Shown: in pieces, positions 27,429 to 36,510 of the stretch
Numbering within the stretch: the stretch's first letter is position 1
Layout: each line of letters begins with the position of its first letter
Assembly: GCF_030863805.1 (NCBI RefSeq)
Contig: NZ_CP132957.1
Span: 2,852,001 to 2,916,000, forward strand
DNA from: Kineothrix sp. MB12-C1
GTDB lineage: Bacteria > Bacillota > Clostridia > Lachnospirales > Lachnospiraceae
Direction: 5' to 3'
DNA: 64,000 bases
The notes under the pieces: model-generated
Told to the model about the DNA's origin: nothing
Database searches by the model: none
The model's input: the letters and a program-made list of their open reading frames with translations, nothing else
Made by a program: the position numbers and the translations under genes

Positions 27429-28268
27429 ATGGAATTTACAAAAATGCACGGATGCGGCAACGATTACATTTATGTGAATGGATTTATAGAGGAAATAGCG
27501 GCGGCTAAAAAGCCGGAGCTAGTAAGAAGATTAAGCGACAGACATTTTGGGATTGGTGCGGATGGTGTTATCTTTATTAACCGATCATCGGAAGCTGATT
27601 TTGAAATGGAGATGTATAATGCGGATGGCTCCAGAGGAGAGATGTGTGGAAACGGTATCCGTTGTGTAGCCAAATTTGTTTATGATAAAAGTATGACGGA
27701 TAAGAAATCAGTAAGCGTAGTGAGTGCCGGACATATTAAATATCTGGATATGACCGTAAAGAACGGAGATGTGGATACGGTGAAGGTGAACATGGGGACA
27801 CCGATATTAAAAGCCACGGACATACCTGTCATTTCTGATAATGAAGAAGTAATCGATGAGGAGATAGAAGTAGACGGCACTATTTATAAAATGACATGTG
27901 TGTCAATGGGGAATCCTCATGCCATTATTTTCATGGATGATGTTGCCTCCCTGAATATTGAAGAGATAGGTCCTCGTTTCGAGAACCATCTCCGTTTTCC
28001 GAACCGGATCAATACAGAATTCGTAAAGGTGATTGACAGGCATACGGTGGAGATGCGTGTATGGGAAAGAGGATCGGGAGAAACGCTCGCTTGCGGAACA
28101 GGAGCCTGCGGAGTCGTCGTAGCCTGTGTTCTAAATGGTTTGACGGAAGCGGAAGTTACTGTTAAACTATTAGGTGGCGAACTTCACATTGTATGGGATA
28201 GGGCAGAAAATCTCGTCTATATGACAGGACCTGCCGAGACCGTTTTCGAAGGTGAAATCCATATATAG
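27429..28268 (+). CDS. dapF: Diaminopimelate epimerase
   Basis: ATG 27429 (MEFTKMHGCGNDYIYVNGF) gives 279 residues, the normal size; the in-frame ATG further upstream has no family match. Both catalytic Cys are present: GEMCGNGIRC (about residue 75) and LACGTGACG (about 222). It converts LL- to meso-diaminopimelate for lysine and peptidoglycan. It is followed at once by dapL, forming the last steps of the aminotransferase pathway. Confidence 0.96.
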   Translation: MEFTKMHGCGNDYIYVNGFIEEIAAAKKPELVRRLSDRHFGIGADGVIFINRSSEADFEMEMYNADGSRGEMCGNGIRCVAKFVYDKSMTDKKSVSVVSAGHIKYLDMTVKNGDVDTVKVNMGTPILKATDIPVISDNEEVIDEEIEVDGTIYKMTCVSMGNPHAIIFMDDVASLNIEEIGPRFENHLRFPNRINTEFVKVIDRHTVEMRVWERGSGETLACGTGACGVVVACVLNGLTEAEVTVKLLGGELHIVWDRAENLVYMTGPAETVFEGEIHI

Positions 28269-28292
28269 AACATGCACGAGAGGAGAAACAGA

Positions 28293-29507
28293 ATGTTTAA
28301 GATCAACGACAATTATTTAAAGCTGCCGGGAAGCTACCTCTTTTCCACAATAGGTAAGAAGGTAACCGCTTACACACAAGCTAATCCGGATAAAAAAATA
28401 ATACGCCTCGGTATCGGAGATGTGACACAGCCCCTTGCGCCGGCAGTGATTGAGGCGATGCATCATGCGGTAGATGAGATGGGCGATGCTGCTACGTTTA
28501 GAGGATATGCTCCTGATTTGGGTTATGAGTTTTTAAGAAATGCCATCGCAGATAACGATTATAAGGCGAGAGGCTGTGAAATAGCGGCGGATGAAATCTT
28601 CGTTTCTGATGGTGCTAAATGCGATTCCGGTAATATTCAGGAAATCTTCAGTTTGGATAATAAAATTGCAGTATGCGATCCGGTTTATCCGGTTTATGTT
28701 GATACGAATGTTATGGCAGGAAGAACAGGTACTTACGATGCGGCGAAGGAAACATGGAGCGATGTCATTTACATGCCTTGTTTGGCCGAGAATAATTTCG
28801 CACCCCAACTTCCGAAAGAAACGCCGGATCTTATCTATCTTTGTTTTCCGAATAACCCTACCGGTTCCACCATTACGAAGGCACAGCTTCAGGAATGGGT
28901 AGATTATGCGAATAAAGTGGGTGCCGTTATTATCTATGATGCGGCATATGAAGCTTATATTTCTGAAGAGGATGTAGCTCATAGCATTTACGAATGCGAA
29001 GGAGCGAGAACTTGCGCCATCGAGCTTCGTTCTTTTTCCAAGAATGCAGGATTTACAGGAGTGCGCCTTGGCTTTACCGTAATTCCCAAAGACTTAAAGT
29101 GCGGCGATGTAACGCTTCATTCCCTTTGGGCAAGACGCCACGGTACGAAGTATAACGGAGCGCCTTATATTATACAACGTGCGGGTGAAGCTGTTTATTC
29201 ACAGGCAGGCAAAGAGCAACTTAAGAATCAGGTGGCATATTATATGAACAATGCCAAGTACATTTTGAACGGGTTGAAGGATGCAGGCTATACCGTATCG
29301 GGCGGTGTCAATGCACCTTATATCTGGTTGAAAGCGCCGAATCAGATGACGAGCTGGGAATTCTTCGATTATCTGCTCGAAAATGCGAATGTAGTGGGAA
29401 CTCCCGGATCTGGTTTTGGACCGAGCGGAGAGACTTATTTCCGACTGACTGCATTCGGAAGTTATGAGAATACAGTTGCTGCAGTGGATCGAATCAAAGC
29501 CTTATAG
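28293..29507 (+). CDS. dapL: LL-diaminopimelate aminotransferase
   Basis: ATG 28293 after GAGGAG gives 404 residues starting [17 protein letters not shown], the standard DapL N-terminus. Motifs: [20 protein letters not shown], and the PLP Lys in [17 protein letters not shown]. It makes LL-DAP directly from tetrahydrodipicolinate and glutamate, bypassing the acyl-intermediate routes. Operon with dapF, 24 bp apart. A bidirectional terminator follows. Confidence 0.96.
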   Translation: MFKINDNYLKLPGSYLFSTIGKKVTAYTQANPDKKIIRLGIGDVTQPLAPAVIEAMHHAVDEMGDAATFRGYAPDLGYEFLRNAIADNDYKARGCEIAADEIFVSDGAKCDSGNIQEIFSLDNKIAVCDPVYPVYVDTNVMAGRTGTYDAAKETWSDVIYMPCLAENNFAPQLPKETPDLIYLCFPNNPTGSTITKAQLQEWVDYANKVGAVIIYDAAYEAYISEEDVAHSIYECEGARTCAIELRSFSKNAGFTGVRLGFTVIPKDLKCGDVTLHSLWARRHGTKYNGAPYIIQRAGEAVYSQAGKEQLKNQVAYYMNNAKYILNGLKDAGYTVSGGVNAPYIWLKAPNQMTSWEFFDYLLENANVVGTPGSGFGPSGETYFRLTAFGSYENTVAAVDRIKAL

Positions 29508-29595
29508 GCCTTGATTCTTCAAGGAGTGCTTTTATTCTATAGAATTAATACTTTTATACTTTAATGTAACAAGGTCTTTCCTATAGAATAAAAAA

Positions 29596-29632
29596 CAGCG
29601 TATCGAGAAATCACCTCGATACGCTGCCTTAT
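29596..29632. terminator. Bidirectional terminator between dapL and the DUF5684 gene
   Basis: CAGCGTATCGAG and CTCGATACGCTG form a 12-bp stem with a 7-base loop. The plus side continues CCTTATTTTAT and the minus side TTTTTTATTC, so it serves both convergent genes. Confidence 0.8.
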
Positions 29633-29677
29633 TTTATGAATAAAAATAGTTATTTGTAATAATACTTATCAGTTATT

Positions 29678-30070
29678 TTAAACCGGTCCTATATACTCTG
29701 AATCACCGAAACCGAGAATTAACATGAAAATAGGATTAAGGAATATCAAACCAATAGCAAAAGCGCCTCCCTGGCCGAAAGCCTTAGCCAACTTGAAATA
29801 AAGCATAAAAAAGATAACGACATTTACACAAGGAACGAAGGATAACAAGAAAAACCATCCGTTGCCAAAGGAAATCTGGAACAGGCAATATGTACTATAG
29901 AACGGGACGATTGATGCCCATCCCGGCTTACCTGCCTTAACGAATAATTTCCATGTTGCTACAATGACTAATACTGCAATTGCCATAGCGATAATGAAAT
30001 AAACGCCGAAGAATGCAAGAGCCATTGCATCGCGCACATCATAAGTGCCGTAGTAAAGATCAGTGTCCAT
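29678..30070 (-). CDS. DUF5684 family membrane protein
   Basis: A 130-residue protein of three to four helices. Motifs WKLFVKAGKPGWASIVPFYSTY and ALAKAFGQGGAFAIGL with terminal LGFGDSEYIGP are typical of this small Firmicutes family, often mislabelled signal peptidase I; no Ser/Lys catalytic pair is present. RBS GAGAGGGGA. Monocistronic. Role unknown. Confidence 0.75.
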   Translation of the reverse strand: MDTDLYYGTYDVRDAMALAFFGVYFIIAMAIAVLVIVATWKLFVKAGKPGWASIVPFYSTYCLFQISFGNGWFFLLSFVPCVNVVIFFMLYFKLAKAFGQGGAFAIGLIFLNPIFMLILGFGDSEYIGPV

Positions 30071-30191
30071 TTTTATAATCCCCTCTCAGAATATTTATAC
30101 TATAATTATAGTAAGTTAATACATAAGTAAAGTCAATAAAAAGCTGGAAAATATATGAAAAGGGCTTACTGTTCAGATCGGTAAAAAATAT

Positions 30192-30219
30192 TTGATAATT
30201 TTCTGCGGAGCGCTATAAT
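30192..30219 (+). promoter_or_regulatory. Sigma-A promoter of the GNAT gene
   Basis: TTGATA (30192-30197), a 16-bp spacer and TATAAT (30214-30219), 42 bp before the start at 30261. Confidence 0.6.
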
Positions 30220-30260
30220 AAAAAGGTGAAAAAGAAGAAAAACGATAGGAGCAAAAGATA

Positions 30261-30794
30261 ATGATTCGTGGAATAAAGGAAGAAGATGCAGAGCAGTTGC
30301 TTGACATCTATGCGCCTTACGTAGCCGATACGGCAATCACCTTTGAGTACGAGGTGCCGTCTTTGGATGAATTCAAGGATAGAATGACGAAAATAATGGA
30401 AAGATATCCTTATCTCGTATTGGAACAAGAGGGAGAGATCCTTGGCTATGCTTATGCCTCGCAGTTCAAAGGGCGCCCGGCATATGACTGGGCGGTCGAA
30501 ACATCTATTTATGTAAAAAACGGTGCTCACGGAAGAGGTATAGGTAAGAAATTGTATGCCGCTCTGGAGGAAATTTTAAGAAGACAGCATATTATAAATG
30601 TGAACGCCTGCATCGCTTATCCGAACCCTGAAAGCATAACCTTTCACGAGAAAAACGGATACCGGACGGTGGCCCACTTTACCAAGTGCGGATATAAACT
30701 GGGAAAATGGTATGATATGATTTGGATGGAGAAGATGCTGGGAGATCATCCGAAAGAACCAAGGACGGTTCTTCCGGCGATAGAGGTAATGTGA
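30261..30794 (+). CDS. GNAT N-acetyltransferase, phosphinothricin/methionine sulfoximine type
   Basis: A 177-residue protein: MIRGIKEEDAEQLLDIYAPYV, TFEYEVPS, acetyl-CoA loop GAHGRGIGKKLYAALEE, and IAYPNPESITFHEKNGY, the pattern of the PAT/YwnH/MnaT group that acetylates small amino-acid analogues. A detoxification role is plausible. RBS AGGAG. It sits just upstream of the T-box unit but has its own promoter. Confidence 0.85.
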   Translation: MIRGIKEEDAEQLLDIYAPYVADTAITFEYEVPSLDEFKDRMTKIMERYPYLVLEQEGEILGYAYASQFKGRPAYDWAVETSIYVKNGAHGRGIGKKLYAALEEILRRQHIINVNACIAYPNPESITFHEKNGYRTVAHFTKCGYKLGKWYDMIWMEKMLGDHPKEPRTVLPAIEVM

Positions 30795-30831
30795 TAAAAG
30801 TTAAATACTGAACTGAAATTTTCAAAAAGTA

Positions 30832-30860
30832 TTGCAATTGAAAAAGAGTTGTGCTAGTAT
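30832..30860 (+). promoter_or_regulatory. Promoter of the T-box-aspS-gatCAB operon
   Basis: TTGCAA (30832-30837), a 17-bp spacer and TAGTAT (30855-30860). Confidence 0.6.
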
Positions 30861-30866
30861 GTGGCT

Positions 30867-31169
30867 ATTAAAAATTATAGAAATGCGTTGAAAGAGACTC
30901 TTGTTATGAAAAGCGACAGGAATACGGCGTCACCGACTGAGAGCGCTGTTTGTGGGAAGTAACAAAGGGAACACTCCGGAGCAGATTTTCCGAACCGCCC
31001 AGGCGGGCGTCAGGGAAATACGTTAACATGCGTTAAATGTAAGAGAGGACAAAGCGGTCAAACATCTTGCTAGAGGTGTCGGTTTGTCAATGCGGGTGGT
31101 ACCGCGGATCATTATAAAATTAATTATCCGTCCCGGAATGCAGGAAACTGTGTTCCGGGACTTCTTTGC
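30867..31169 (+). promoter_or_regulatory. T-box leader (tRNA-sensing riboswitch), probably tRNA-Asn
   Basis: The T-box core GGGTGGTACCGCG is at 31094-31106, followed by the terminator stem GTCCCGGAA/TTCCGGGAC (31130-31161) and a TTCTTT tail. The upstream part holds the Stem I region. The best specifier candidate is AAC (Asn) at 30970-30972, in GGGAACACTCCGGAG; GAC (Asp) cannot be ruled out. Uncharged tRNA pairs with the T-box and prevents termination. AAC would fit an operon that makes Asn-tRNA(Asn) by amidation. Confidence 0.88.
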
Positions 31170-31402
31170 GCGTATAAGCAGAGTAAGGTTGACGGAAAAT
31201 GGATGTACTGCTTGCAGTAGCAGACATTTTTCCGTCAATCTTACGAGCAACGCGAACTTGGAATTTCCCTGCAAGGGAAATTTCAAGTCTGCTTAGGAAT
31301 CTATCAAATGCAAGAATTAGATAAAAGAAAAAGCTAAGCAAATGGAATGTTCGCATTCCAAATGCCTTTAATTGATGAGATGAGCAAATAGGAAGTCCCG
31401 GA
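31154..31402 (+). other. Three stable hairpins between the T-box terminator and aspS, within an 11-bp inverted repeat
   Basis: After the T-box terminator, about 265 nt precede aspS. They contain hairpin A (31183-31244, about 19 bp), hairpin B (31255-31288, AACTTGGAATTTCCCT stem) and hairpin C (31338-31365, GCAAATGGAATG stem). TCCGGGACTTC (31154-31164, the terminator 3' arm) is complementary to GAAGTCCCGGA (31392-31402), enclosing all three. No ORF is present. A secondary regulatory structure or an insertion into the leader are both possible. Confidence 0.6.
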
Positions 31403-31432
31403 GCCGCAAAATTAAGGAAGAAGGAGAAAGAT

Positions 31433-33184
31433 ATGATGACGAAAAACAGTTACAGAAACATCACAGTAAAAGAAATCGACGAATCCTACATCGGAAAAAC
31501 AGTAAAAGCGGCGGGATGGATAGAAAATATCCGGGATCATGGCGGTGTATCCTTTATAGACCTCAGGGATATGTACGGCGTATTGCAAGTTGTAATACGC
31601 ACTCCTGAGCTTTTGCAGGAGGTGACAAAGGAGGCTTCCGTATCGGTAGAAGGGATAATCGAGAAGCGTGAAGAAGAGACTTATAATCCGAAGATTCCAA
31701 CAGGAACGATAGAGCTGGAAGCTCAGACTGTAAGGGTGCTCGGCAAAGTATATAAACAACTTCCCTTTGAAGTAGCTGTTTCAAAAGAAACGAGAGAAGA
31801 TATCCGCTTAAAATACCGTTATTTAGATCTTAGGAATCCCAAAGTAAAAGACAATATTATTTTCCGATCCAAGGTCATCTCTTATTTGCGAGAGAAGATG
31901 ACTGAGATGGGATTCTTGGAGATACAGACACCGATTTTAAGTGCTTCTTCTCCGGAAGGGGCAAGGGACTATATCGTTCCTTCCAGAAAATATAAAGGTA
32001 AGTTTTATGCGCTTCCGCAGGCGCCCCAACAATATAAACAGCTTCTCATGGTATCAGGATTTGATAAATATTTTCAAATTGCGCCGTGCTTTCGCGATGA
32101 AGATGCCAGGTCTGACCGTTCTCCCGGCGAATTTTACCAGCTCGACTTCGAAATGAGCTTTGCAGAGCAGGAAGATGTTTTCCGGGCGGGAGAAGAGATT
32201 TTAAGTGCTGTTTTTGAGAAGTTCGCGCCGGAAGGCTTCGCCGTAACGAAGGCACCATATCCGGTTATCAGCTATAAGCAAGCGATGCTCGAATTCGGAA
32301 CGGATAAACCGGACTTGAGGAATCCATTGCGGATTATGGATGTGACAGAATTTTTCCAAAGATGCACCTTCAAGCCCTTCCTCGGCAAGACCGTGAGAGC
32401 CATTAAGGTACATGGAGAGATGTCCAAGGGCTTTCATGAAAAACTGCTCGGTTTCGCAACATCACTGGGCATGGGCGGCCTCGGTTATTTGGAGGTGGAA
32501 GAGGATCTGAGTTATAAAGGACCGATCGATAAATTCATTCCGGAAGATATGAAGAAAGAGTTGATGGATAAGGTCGAGTTAAAAGAAAAAGATACGATTT
32601 TCTTTATTGCGGATAAGGAAGAACGGGCGAATTATTACGCAGGTAAGCTTCGTATCGAACTTGGCAATAAGTTGGATTTATGTGAAAAAGATGCCTATCG
32701 TTTCTGTTATGTCAATGATTTCCCGATGTATGAACGAAATGCGGAGACAAAGAAAATAGAATTTACTCATAACCCATTTTCCATGCCTCAGGGAGGATTG
32801 AAGGCTCTTGAAGAGAAGAATCCGCTCGATATATTGGCTTATCAGTATGATATTGTATGTAATGGGGTGGAATTATCCTCAGGGGCAGTCAGAAATCACG
32901 ACATGCAGATTATGGTGAAGGCTTTCGAAATCGCAGGCTATGAGGAAGAGACTTTGAAAAAGAAATTCGGGGCACTCTATCAGGCATTTCAATTCGGAGC
33001 ACCTCCCCATGCGGGAATGGCACCCGGCATAGACCGCATGATTATGCTTCTGTGCGGTGAAGAAAATATCAGAGAGGTAATCGCCTTTCCCATGAGCGGA
33101 TCGGCCCAGGATCTTATGTGCGCAGCGCCGGGAGAAGTGACAGAGCAGCAGCTTAGAGAAGTTCACATAAAAATCAGAGAGTAA
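31433..33184 (+). CDS. aspS: Aspartyl-tRNA synthetase (probably non-discriminating)
   Basis: A 583-residue class II synthetase: OB-fold anticodon domain (1-105), motif 2 FRDEDARSDRSPGEFYQLDFEMSF, the bacterial GAD insertion (about 285-420), and motif 3 GIDRMIMLL. The SPGEFYQLD form of motif 2 recalls AspRS of alphaproteobacteria, which charge both tRNA-Asp and tRNA-Asn; that comparison is from memory. RBS AAGGAG. It heads the T-box-controlled operon with gatC, gatA and gatB, so it likely makes Asp-tRNA(Asn) for amidation. Confidence 0.94.
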   Translation: MMTKNSYRNITVKEIDESYIGKTVKAAGWIENIRDHGGVSFIDLRDMYGVLQVVIRTPELLQEVTKEASVSVEGIIEKREEETYNPKIPTGTIELEAQTVRVLGKVYKQLPFEVAVSKETREDIRLKYRYLDLRNPKVKDNIIFRSKVISYLREKMTEMGFLEIQTPILSASSPEGARDYIVPSRKYKGKFYALPQAPQQYKQLLMVSGFDKYFQIAPCFRDEDARSDRSPGEFYQLDFEMSFAEQEDVFRAGEEILSAVFEKFAPEGFAVTKAPYPVISYKQAMLEFGTDKPDLRNPLRIMDVTEFFQRCTFKPFLGKTVRAIKVHGEMSKGFHEKLLGFATSLGMGGLGYLEVEEDLSYKGPIDKFIPEDMKKELMDKVELKEKDTIFFIADKEERANYYAGKLRIELGNKLDLCEKDAYRFCYVNDFPMYERNAETKKIEFTHNPFSMPQGGLKALEEKNPLDILAYQYDIVCNGVELSSGAVRNHDMQIMVKAFEIAGYEEETLKKKFGALYQAFQFGAPPHAGMAPGIDRMIMLLCGEENIREVIAFPMSGSAQDLMCAAPGEVTEQQLREVHIKIRE

Positions 33185-33206
33185 GAAACAGGAGGGAGTG
33201 GTCGAA

Positions 33207-33500
33207 ATGGCAAATAAAATCAGCGATGAGACGATGGAATATGTGGGGATTCTCGCGAAACTCGAACTTTCCGGTGAAGAGAGGGAGCAGGCGAAGAAGG
33301 ATATGGAGAAGATGCTCGATTATATCGATAAGTTGCAAGAGTTGGATACAGCGGATGTAGAGCCCCTATCACATGTTTTCGCCGTACAAAATGTATTTCG
33401 TGAGGATGTGGTGACAAATGGTGATATGAGGGAAGCGATTCTGCAAAATGCACCGGGGGAAAAGGACGGTATGTTTATGGCACCCCGTACCTTCGAATAG
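33207..33500 (+). CDS. gatC: Asp-tRNA(Asn)/Glu-tRNA(Gln) amidotransferase subunit C
   Basis: ATG 33207 after GGAGGG gives 97 residues (MANKISDETMEYVGILAKLEL); the upstream GTG has no RBS. C-terminal DVEPLSHVFAVQNVFREDVV and APGEKDGMFMAPRTFE are family hallmarks. GatC wraps around GatA and holds the GatAB complex together. It ends 11 bp before gatA. Confidence 0.95.
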   Translation: MANKISDETMEYVGILAKLELSGEEREQAKKDMEKMLDYIDKLQELDTADVEPLSHVFAVQNVFREDVVTNGDMREAILQNAPGEKDGMFMAPRTFE

Positions 33501-33511
33501 GAGGCGTATAG

Positions 33512-34975
33512 ATGGATATTTTAAAATGGACGGCAGTGGAACTGGCGGAGAAGATAAGAACCGGAGAGGTTACTGTGCAGGAAGCTGCACAAGCGGTACT
33601 GAAGAACATTGAAGAAAGAGACGAAGGATATAACTGCTATATTACAGTGGATAAAGAAGGTTTGCTCGAAAAGGCGGTGGATATCCAAAGAAAAATAGAT
33701 GGCGGAGAACTTACCGGAAAACTGGCGGGTGTACCGATGGCGATAAAGGATAACTTATGCACGAAGGATATGCTGACAACCTGTGCTTCCCGAATGCTCG
33801 GTAATTTCATTCCGTTTTATTCGGCAGAGGCCGTTTTAAATCTGGAACGAGAGGGAGCTCTTATTATTGGCAAGACGAATATGGATGAATTTGCCATGGG
33901 TTCGACTACGGAAACTTCTGCTTATGGGATTACAAGAAATCCTTGCGATGATACGAGAGTACCCGGTGGGTCCTCCGGCGGTTCTGCGGCGGCAGTGGCA
34001 GCAGAGGAATGTTTCTTCGCCTTAGGATCGGATACCGGGGGATCTATTCGCCAGCCGGCAGCCTATTGCGGAGTAGTAGGTATGAAGCCTACCTATGGGA
34101 CGGTGTCACGTTATGGGTTGATTGCCTATGGTTCTTCCCTCGATCAGATCGGGCCGATCAGCAAAGATGTAAGAGATTGTGCCACTGTTTTAGAGGTGAT
34201 AGCCTCTCACGATGCTAAGGACTCCACCTCGATAGCCAGAAGCGACACGGATTTTACAACGGCACTTGTGGAAGATGTGGCAGGGATGCGAATCGGACTT
34301 CCGAGGGGTTACTTCGGGAAAGGATTGGATGCGGAGGTGAAGAAAGCAGTGTTAGCGGCAGCCAAAGTTTTGGAAGAAAAAGGGGCGGTCGTGGAGGAGT
34401 TCGATTTAAACCTTGTGGAATATGCCATTCCTGCTTATTATACGATTGCTTCCGCAGAGGCCAGTTCCAACCTGGAACGCTTCGACGGTATCAAGTATGG
34501 TTATCGCACACCGGAGTATGAAGGGCTGCACAGCATGTATAAGAAATCCCGTTCCGAAGGTTTTGGCGCCGAGGTGAAAAGACGGATTATGCTTGGATCC
34601 TTCATCTTGAGTTCCGGATATTACGATGCCTATTATCTGAAGGCACTGAAGGCGAAGGCTCTGATTAAGAAATCCTTTGATGAGGCATTCTCACGCTACG
34701 ATTTGCTATTAGGGCCTGTAGCACCCACAACGGCTCCGAAGCTGGGTGAATGCCTGAAAGACCCGCTGCAAATGTATCTCGGAGATATTTATACGATAGC
34801 AGTGAACCTTGCAGGGCTTCCGGCTATGAGCCTTCCTTGCGGAAAGGATTCGAATGGGCTTCCCATAGGGCTTCAGTTGATCGGGGATTGTTTCCAGGAG
34901 AAAAAAGTTATTCGGGCGGCTTATACTTACGAAAGAACGGTCAAGTGTAGCAAAGAGGAAAGGGAAGGGTTATAA
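33512..34975 (+). CDS. gatA: Asp-tRNA(Asn)/Glu-tRNA(Gln) amidotransferase subunit A
   Basis: A 487-residue amidase-signature protein with the Ser-cisSer-Lys triad: Lys in MAIKDNLCT (about residue 77), and GGSSGGSAAAVAAEE with SDTGGSIRQPAAYCG (Ser about 152 and 176). It releases ammonia from glutamine for transamidation on GatB. RBS AGGAGG. Confidence 0.96.
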   Translation: MDILKWTAVELAEKIRTGEVTVQEAAQAVLKNIEERDEGYNCYITVDKEGLLEKAVDIQRKIDGGELTGKLAGVPMAIKDNLCTKDMLTTCASRMLGNFIPFYSAEAVLNLEREGALIIGKTNMDEFAMGSTTETSAYGITRNPCDDTRVPGGSSGGSAAAVAAEECFFALGSDTGGSIRQPAAYCGVVGMKPTYGTVSRYGLIAYGSSLDQIGPISKDVRDCATVLEVIASHDAKDSTSIARSDTDFTTALVEDVAGMRIGLPRGYFGKGLDAEVKKAVLAAAKVLEEKGAVVEEFDLNLVEYAIPAYYTIASAEASSNLERFDGIKYGYRTPEYEGLHSMYKKSRSEGFGAEVKRRIMLGSFILSSGYYDAYYLKALKAKALIKKSFDEAFSRYDLLLGPVAPTTAPKLGECLKDPLQMYLGDIYTIAVNLAGLPAMSLPCGKDSNGLPIGLQLIGDCFQEKKVIRAAYTYERTVKCSKEEREGL

Positions 34976-34977
34976 AT

Positions 34978-36420
34978 ATGGTAAAACAATATGAAACAAT
35001 TATTGGGCTGGAGGTACATGTAGAGCTTGCCACTAAGACCAAGATCTTCTGCGGCTGTTCTACTGCCTTCGGTGGTGCTGCAAACACTCATACCTGTCCG
35101 GTCTGTGCAGGAATGCCCGGTTCTTTACCTGTTTTAAATAAGAAGGTATTAGAATATGCGATTGCAGTAGGGCTTGCAGCTAATTGCACCATTACCCAGC
35201 ACTGCAAATTTGACAGGAAGAATTATTTCTATCCGGATAATCCGCAGAACTATCAGATTTCTCAGCTTTATCTTCCCATTTGCCGAGATGGAAGAATAGA
35301 AATTGAGGTGGAAGGGCAGAAGAAGGCAATCGGTATTCATGAAATTCATATGGAAGAGGATGCGGGCAAATTAATTCACGATGAATGGGAGGACTGTTCG
35401 CTGGTAGATTATAACCGTTCCGGCGTACCTTTGATAGAGATTGTATCGAAGCCGGATATGCGCAGTGCTGATGAGGTAATCGCTTACCTGGAAAATCTCC
35501 GCCAAATACTGCAATATCTGGGAACTTCGGATTGTAAGTTGCAGGAAGGCTCCATGCGGGCAGATGTCAACCTATCGGTTAGAGAAGCAGGGGAAGAAAG
35601 GTTCGGAACGAGAACGGAGATGAAGAACCTGAATTCATTTCGTTCGATAAGAAGAGCTATTGAGGGAGAGCGGGAAAGGCAGATAGATCTTCTGGAGTCA
35701 GGGGAAGAAGTGATCCAGGAAACGAGACGATGGGATGATAATAAAGGGGAATCTTATGCCATGAGAAGTAAAGAGGACGCCCAGGATTATCGTTACTTCC
35801 CGGACCCTGATCTGACACCAGTAATGGTGAGCGATGAATGGATTGCCCAAATAAAGGAGAGGCAGCCGGAGATGCGCGCGGATAAGATTGCCCGTTATAA
35901 AAGAGACTATGATATTCCCGACTATGACATTGAAATAATTACCGGCTCCAAACGCATGGCGGATATTTTCGAACAGACGGCATTTCTTAGCGGACAACCG
36001 AAAAAGTCGGCAAACTGGCTTATGGTAGAAACACTCCGGCTTTTAAAGGAGAAGAATAAAGAACCGGAAGATATTCTTTTCTCACCGGAGAATCTTGCAA
36101 AGCTAATTGCACTCGTGGAAGAGAAGGTAATCAACGGTTCTGTGGCAAAAGAAGTTTTTGAAGTCTTATTCGAAGAAGATATAGATCCTTGCACTTATAT
36201 AGAAGAAAAGGGATTGAAAACAGTGAATGATGAAGATACTCTCAGAAAAATCGCAGAGGAAATCATCGCCGGTAATCCAAAATCTGTAGAGGATTACCGT
36301 GGGGGAAAAGAAAAAGCAATTGGGTTCTTGGTCGGTCAGACGATGAAGGCTATGAAAGGTAAAGCTGACCCGGGAAAGGTGAATGAAATACTAAAAGAGC
36401 TGTTATTTATTGTTTCTTGA
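34978..36420 (+). CDS. gatB: Asp-tRNA(Asn)/Glu-tRNA(Gln) amidotransferase subunit B
   Basis: A 480-residue protein: ETIIGLEVHVELATKTKIFCGCSTAFG, Zn-site Cys (CGC and CPVCAG), PGSLPVLN, and the C-terminal YqeY-like tail domain. It binds the misacylated tRNA, phosphorylates the side-chain carboxylate and amidates it. It starts two bases after the gatA stop. No terminator is evident before the repeat fragment at 36451. Confidence 0.96.
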   Translation: MVKQYETIIGLEVHVELATKTKIFCGCSTAFGGAANTHTCPVCAGMPGSLPVLNKKVLEYAIAVGLAANCTITQHCKFDRKNYFYPDNPQNYQISQLYLPICRDGRIEIEVEGQKKAIGIHEIHMEEDAGKLIHDEWEDCSLVDYNRSGVPLIEIVSKPDMRSADEVIAYLENLRQILQYLGTSDCKLQEGSMRADVNLSVREAGEERFGTRTEMKNLNSFRSIRRAIEGERERQIDLLESGEEVIQETRRWDDNKGESYAMRSKEDAQDYRYFPDPDLTPVMVSDEWIAQIKERQPEMRADKIARYKRDYDIPDYDIEIITGSKRMADIFEQTAFLSGQPKKSANWLMVETLRLLKEKNKEPEDILFSPENLAKLIALVEEKVINGSVAKEVFEVLFEEDIDPCTYIEEKGLKTVNDEDTLRKIAEEIIAGNPKSVEDYRGGKEKAIGFLVGQTMKAMKGKADPGKVNEILKELLFIVS

Positions 36421-36450
36421 ATGGGAATCTAAGTTATGATAAAATTACAT

Positions 36451-36477
36451 GTGACTGTGAGGGTACTGAACAGTTAC
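36451..36477 (+). repeat. Right-end fragment of the GTAACTGTTCAG-family element
   Basis: GTGAGGGTACTGAACAGTTAC (end of the interval) matches right ends elsewhere; it lies between gatB and the broken acyltransferase. Confidence 0.45.
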
Positions 36478-36510
36478 AAAATAAGTAAGTTGAGGGAATA
36501 GGGGAGAACG

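Noticed and set aside
31084-31296. Plus ORF of 70 codons over the T-box terminator
   Set aside because: It spans the T-box and hairpins, which are structured RNA.
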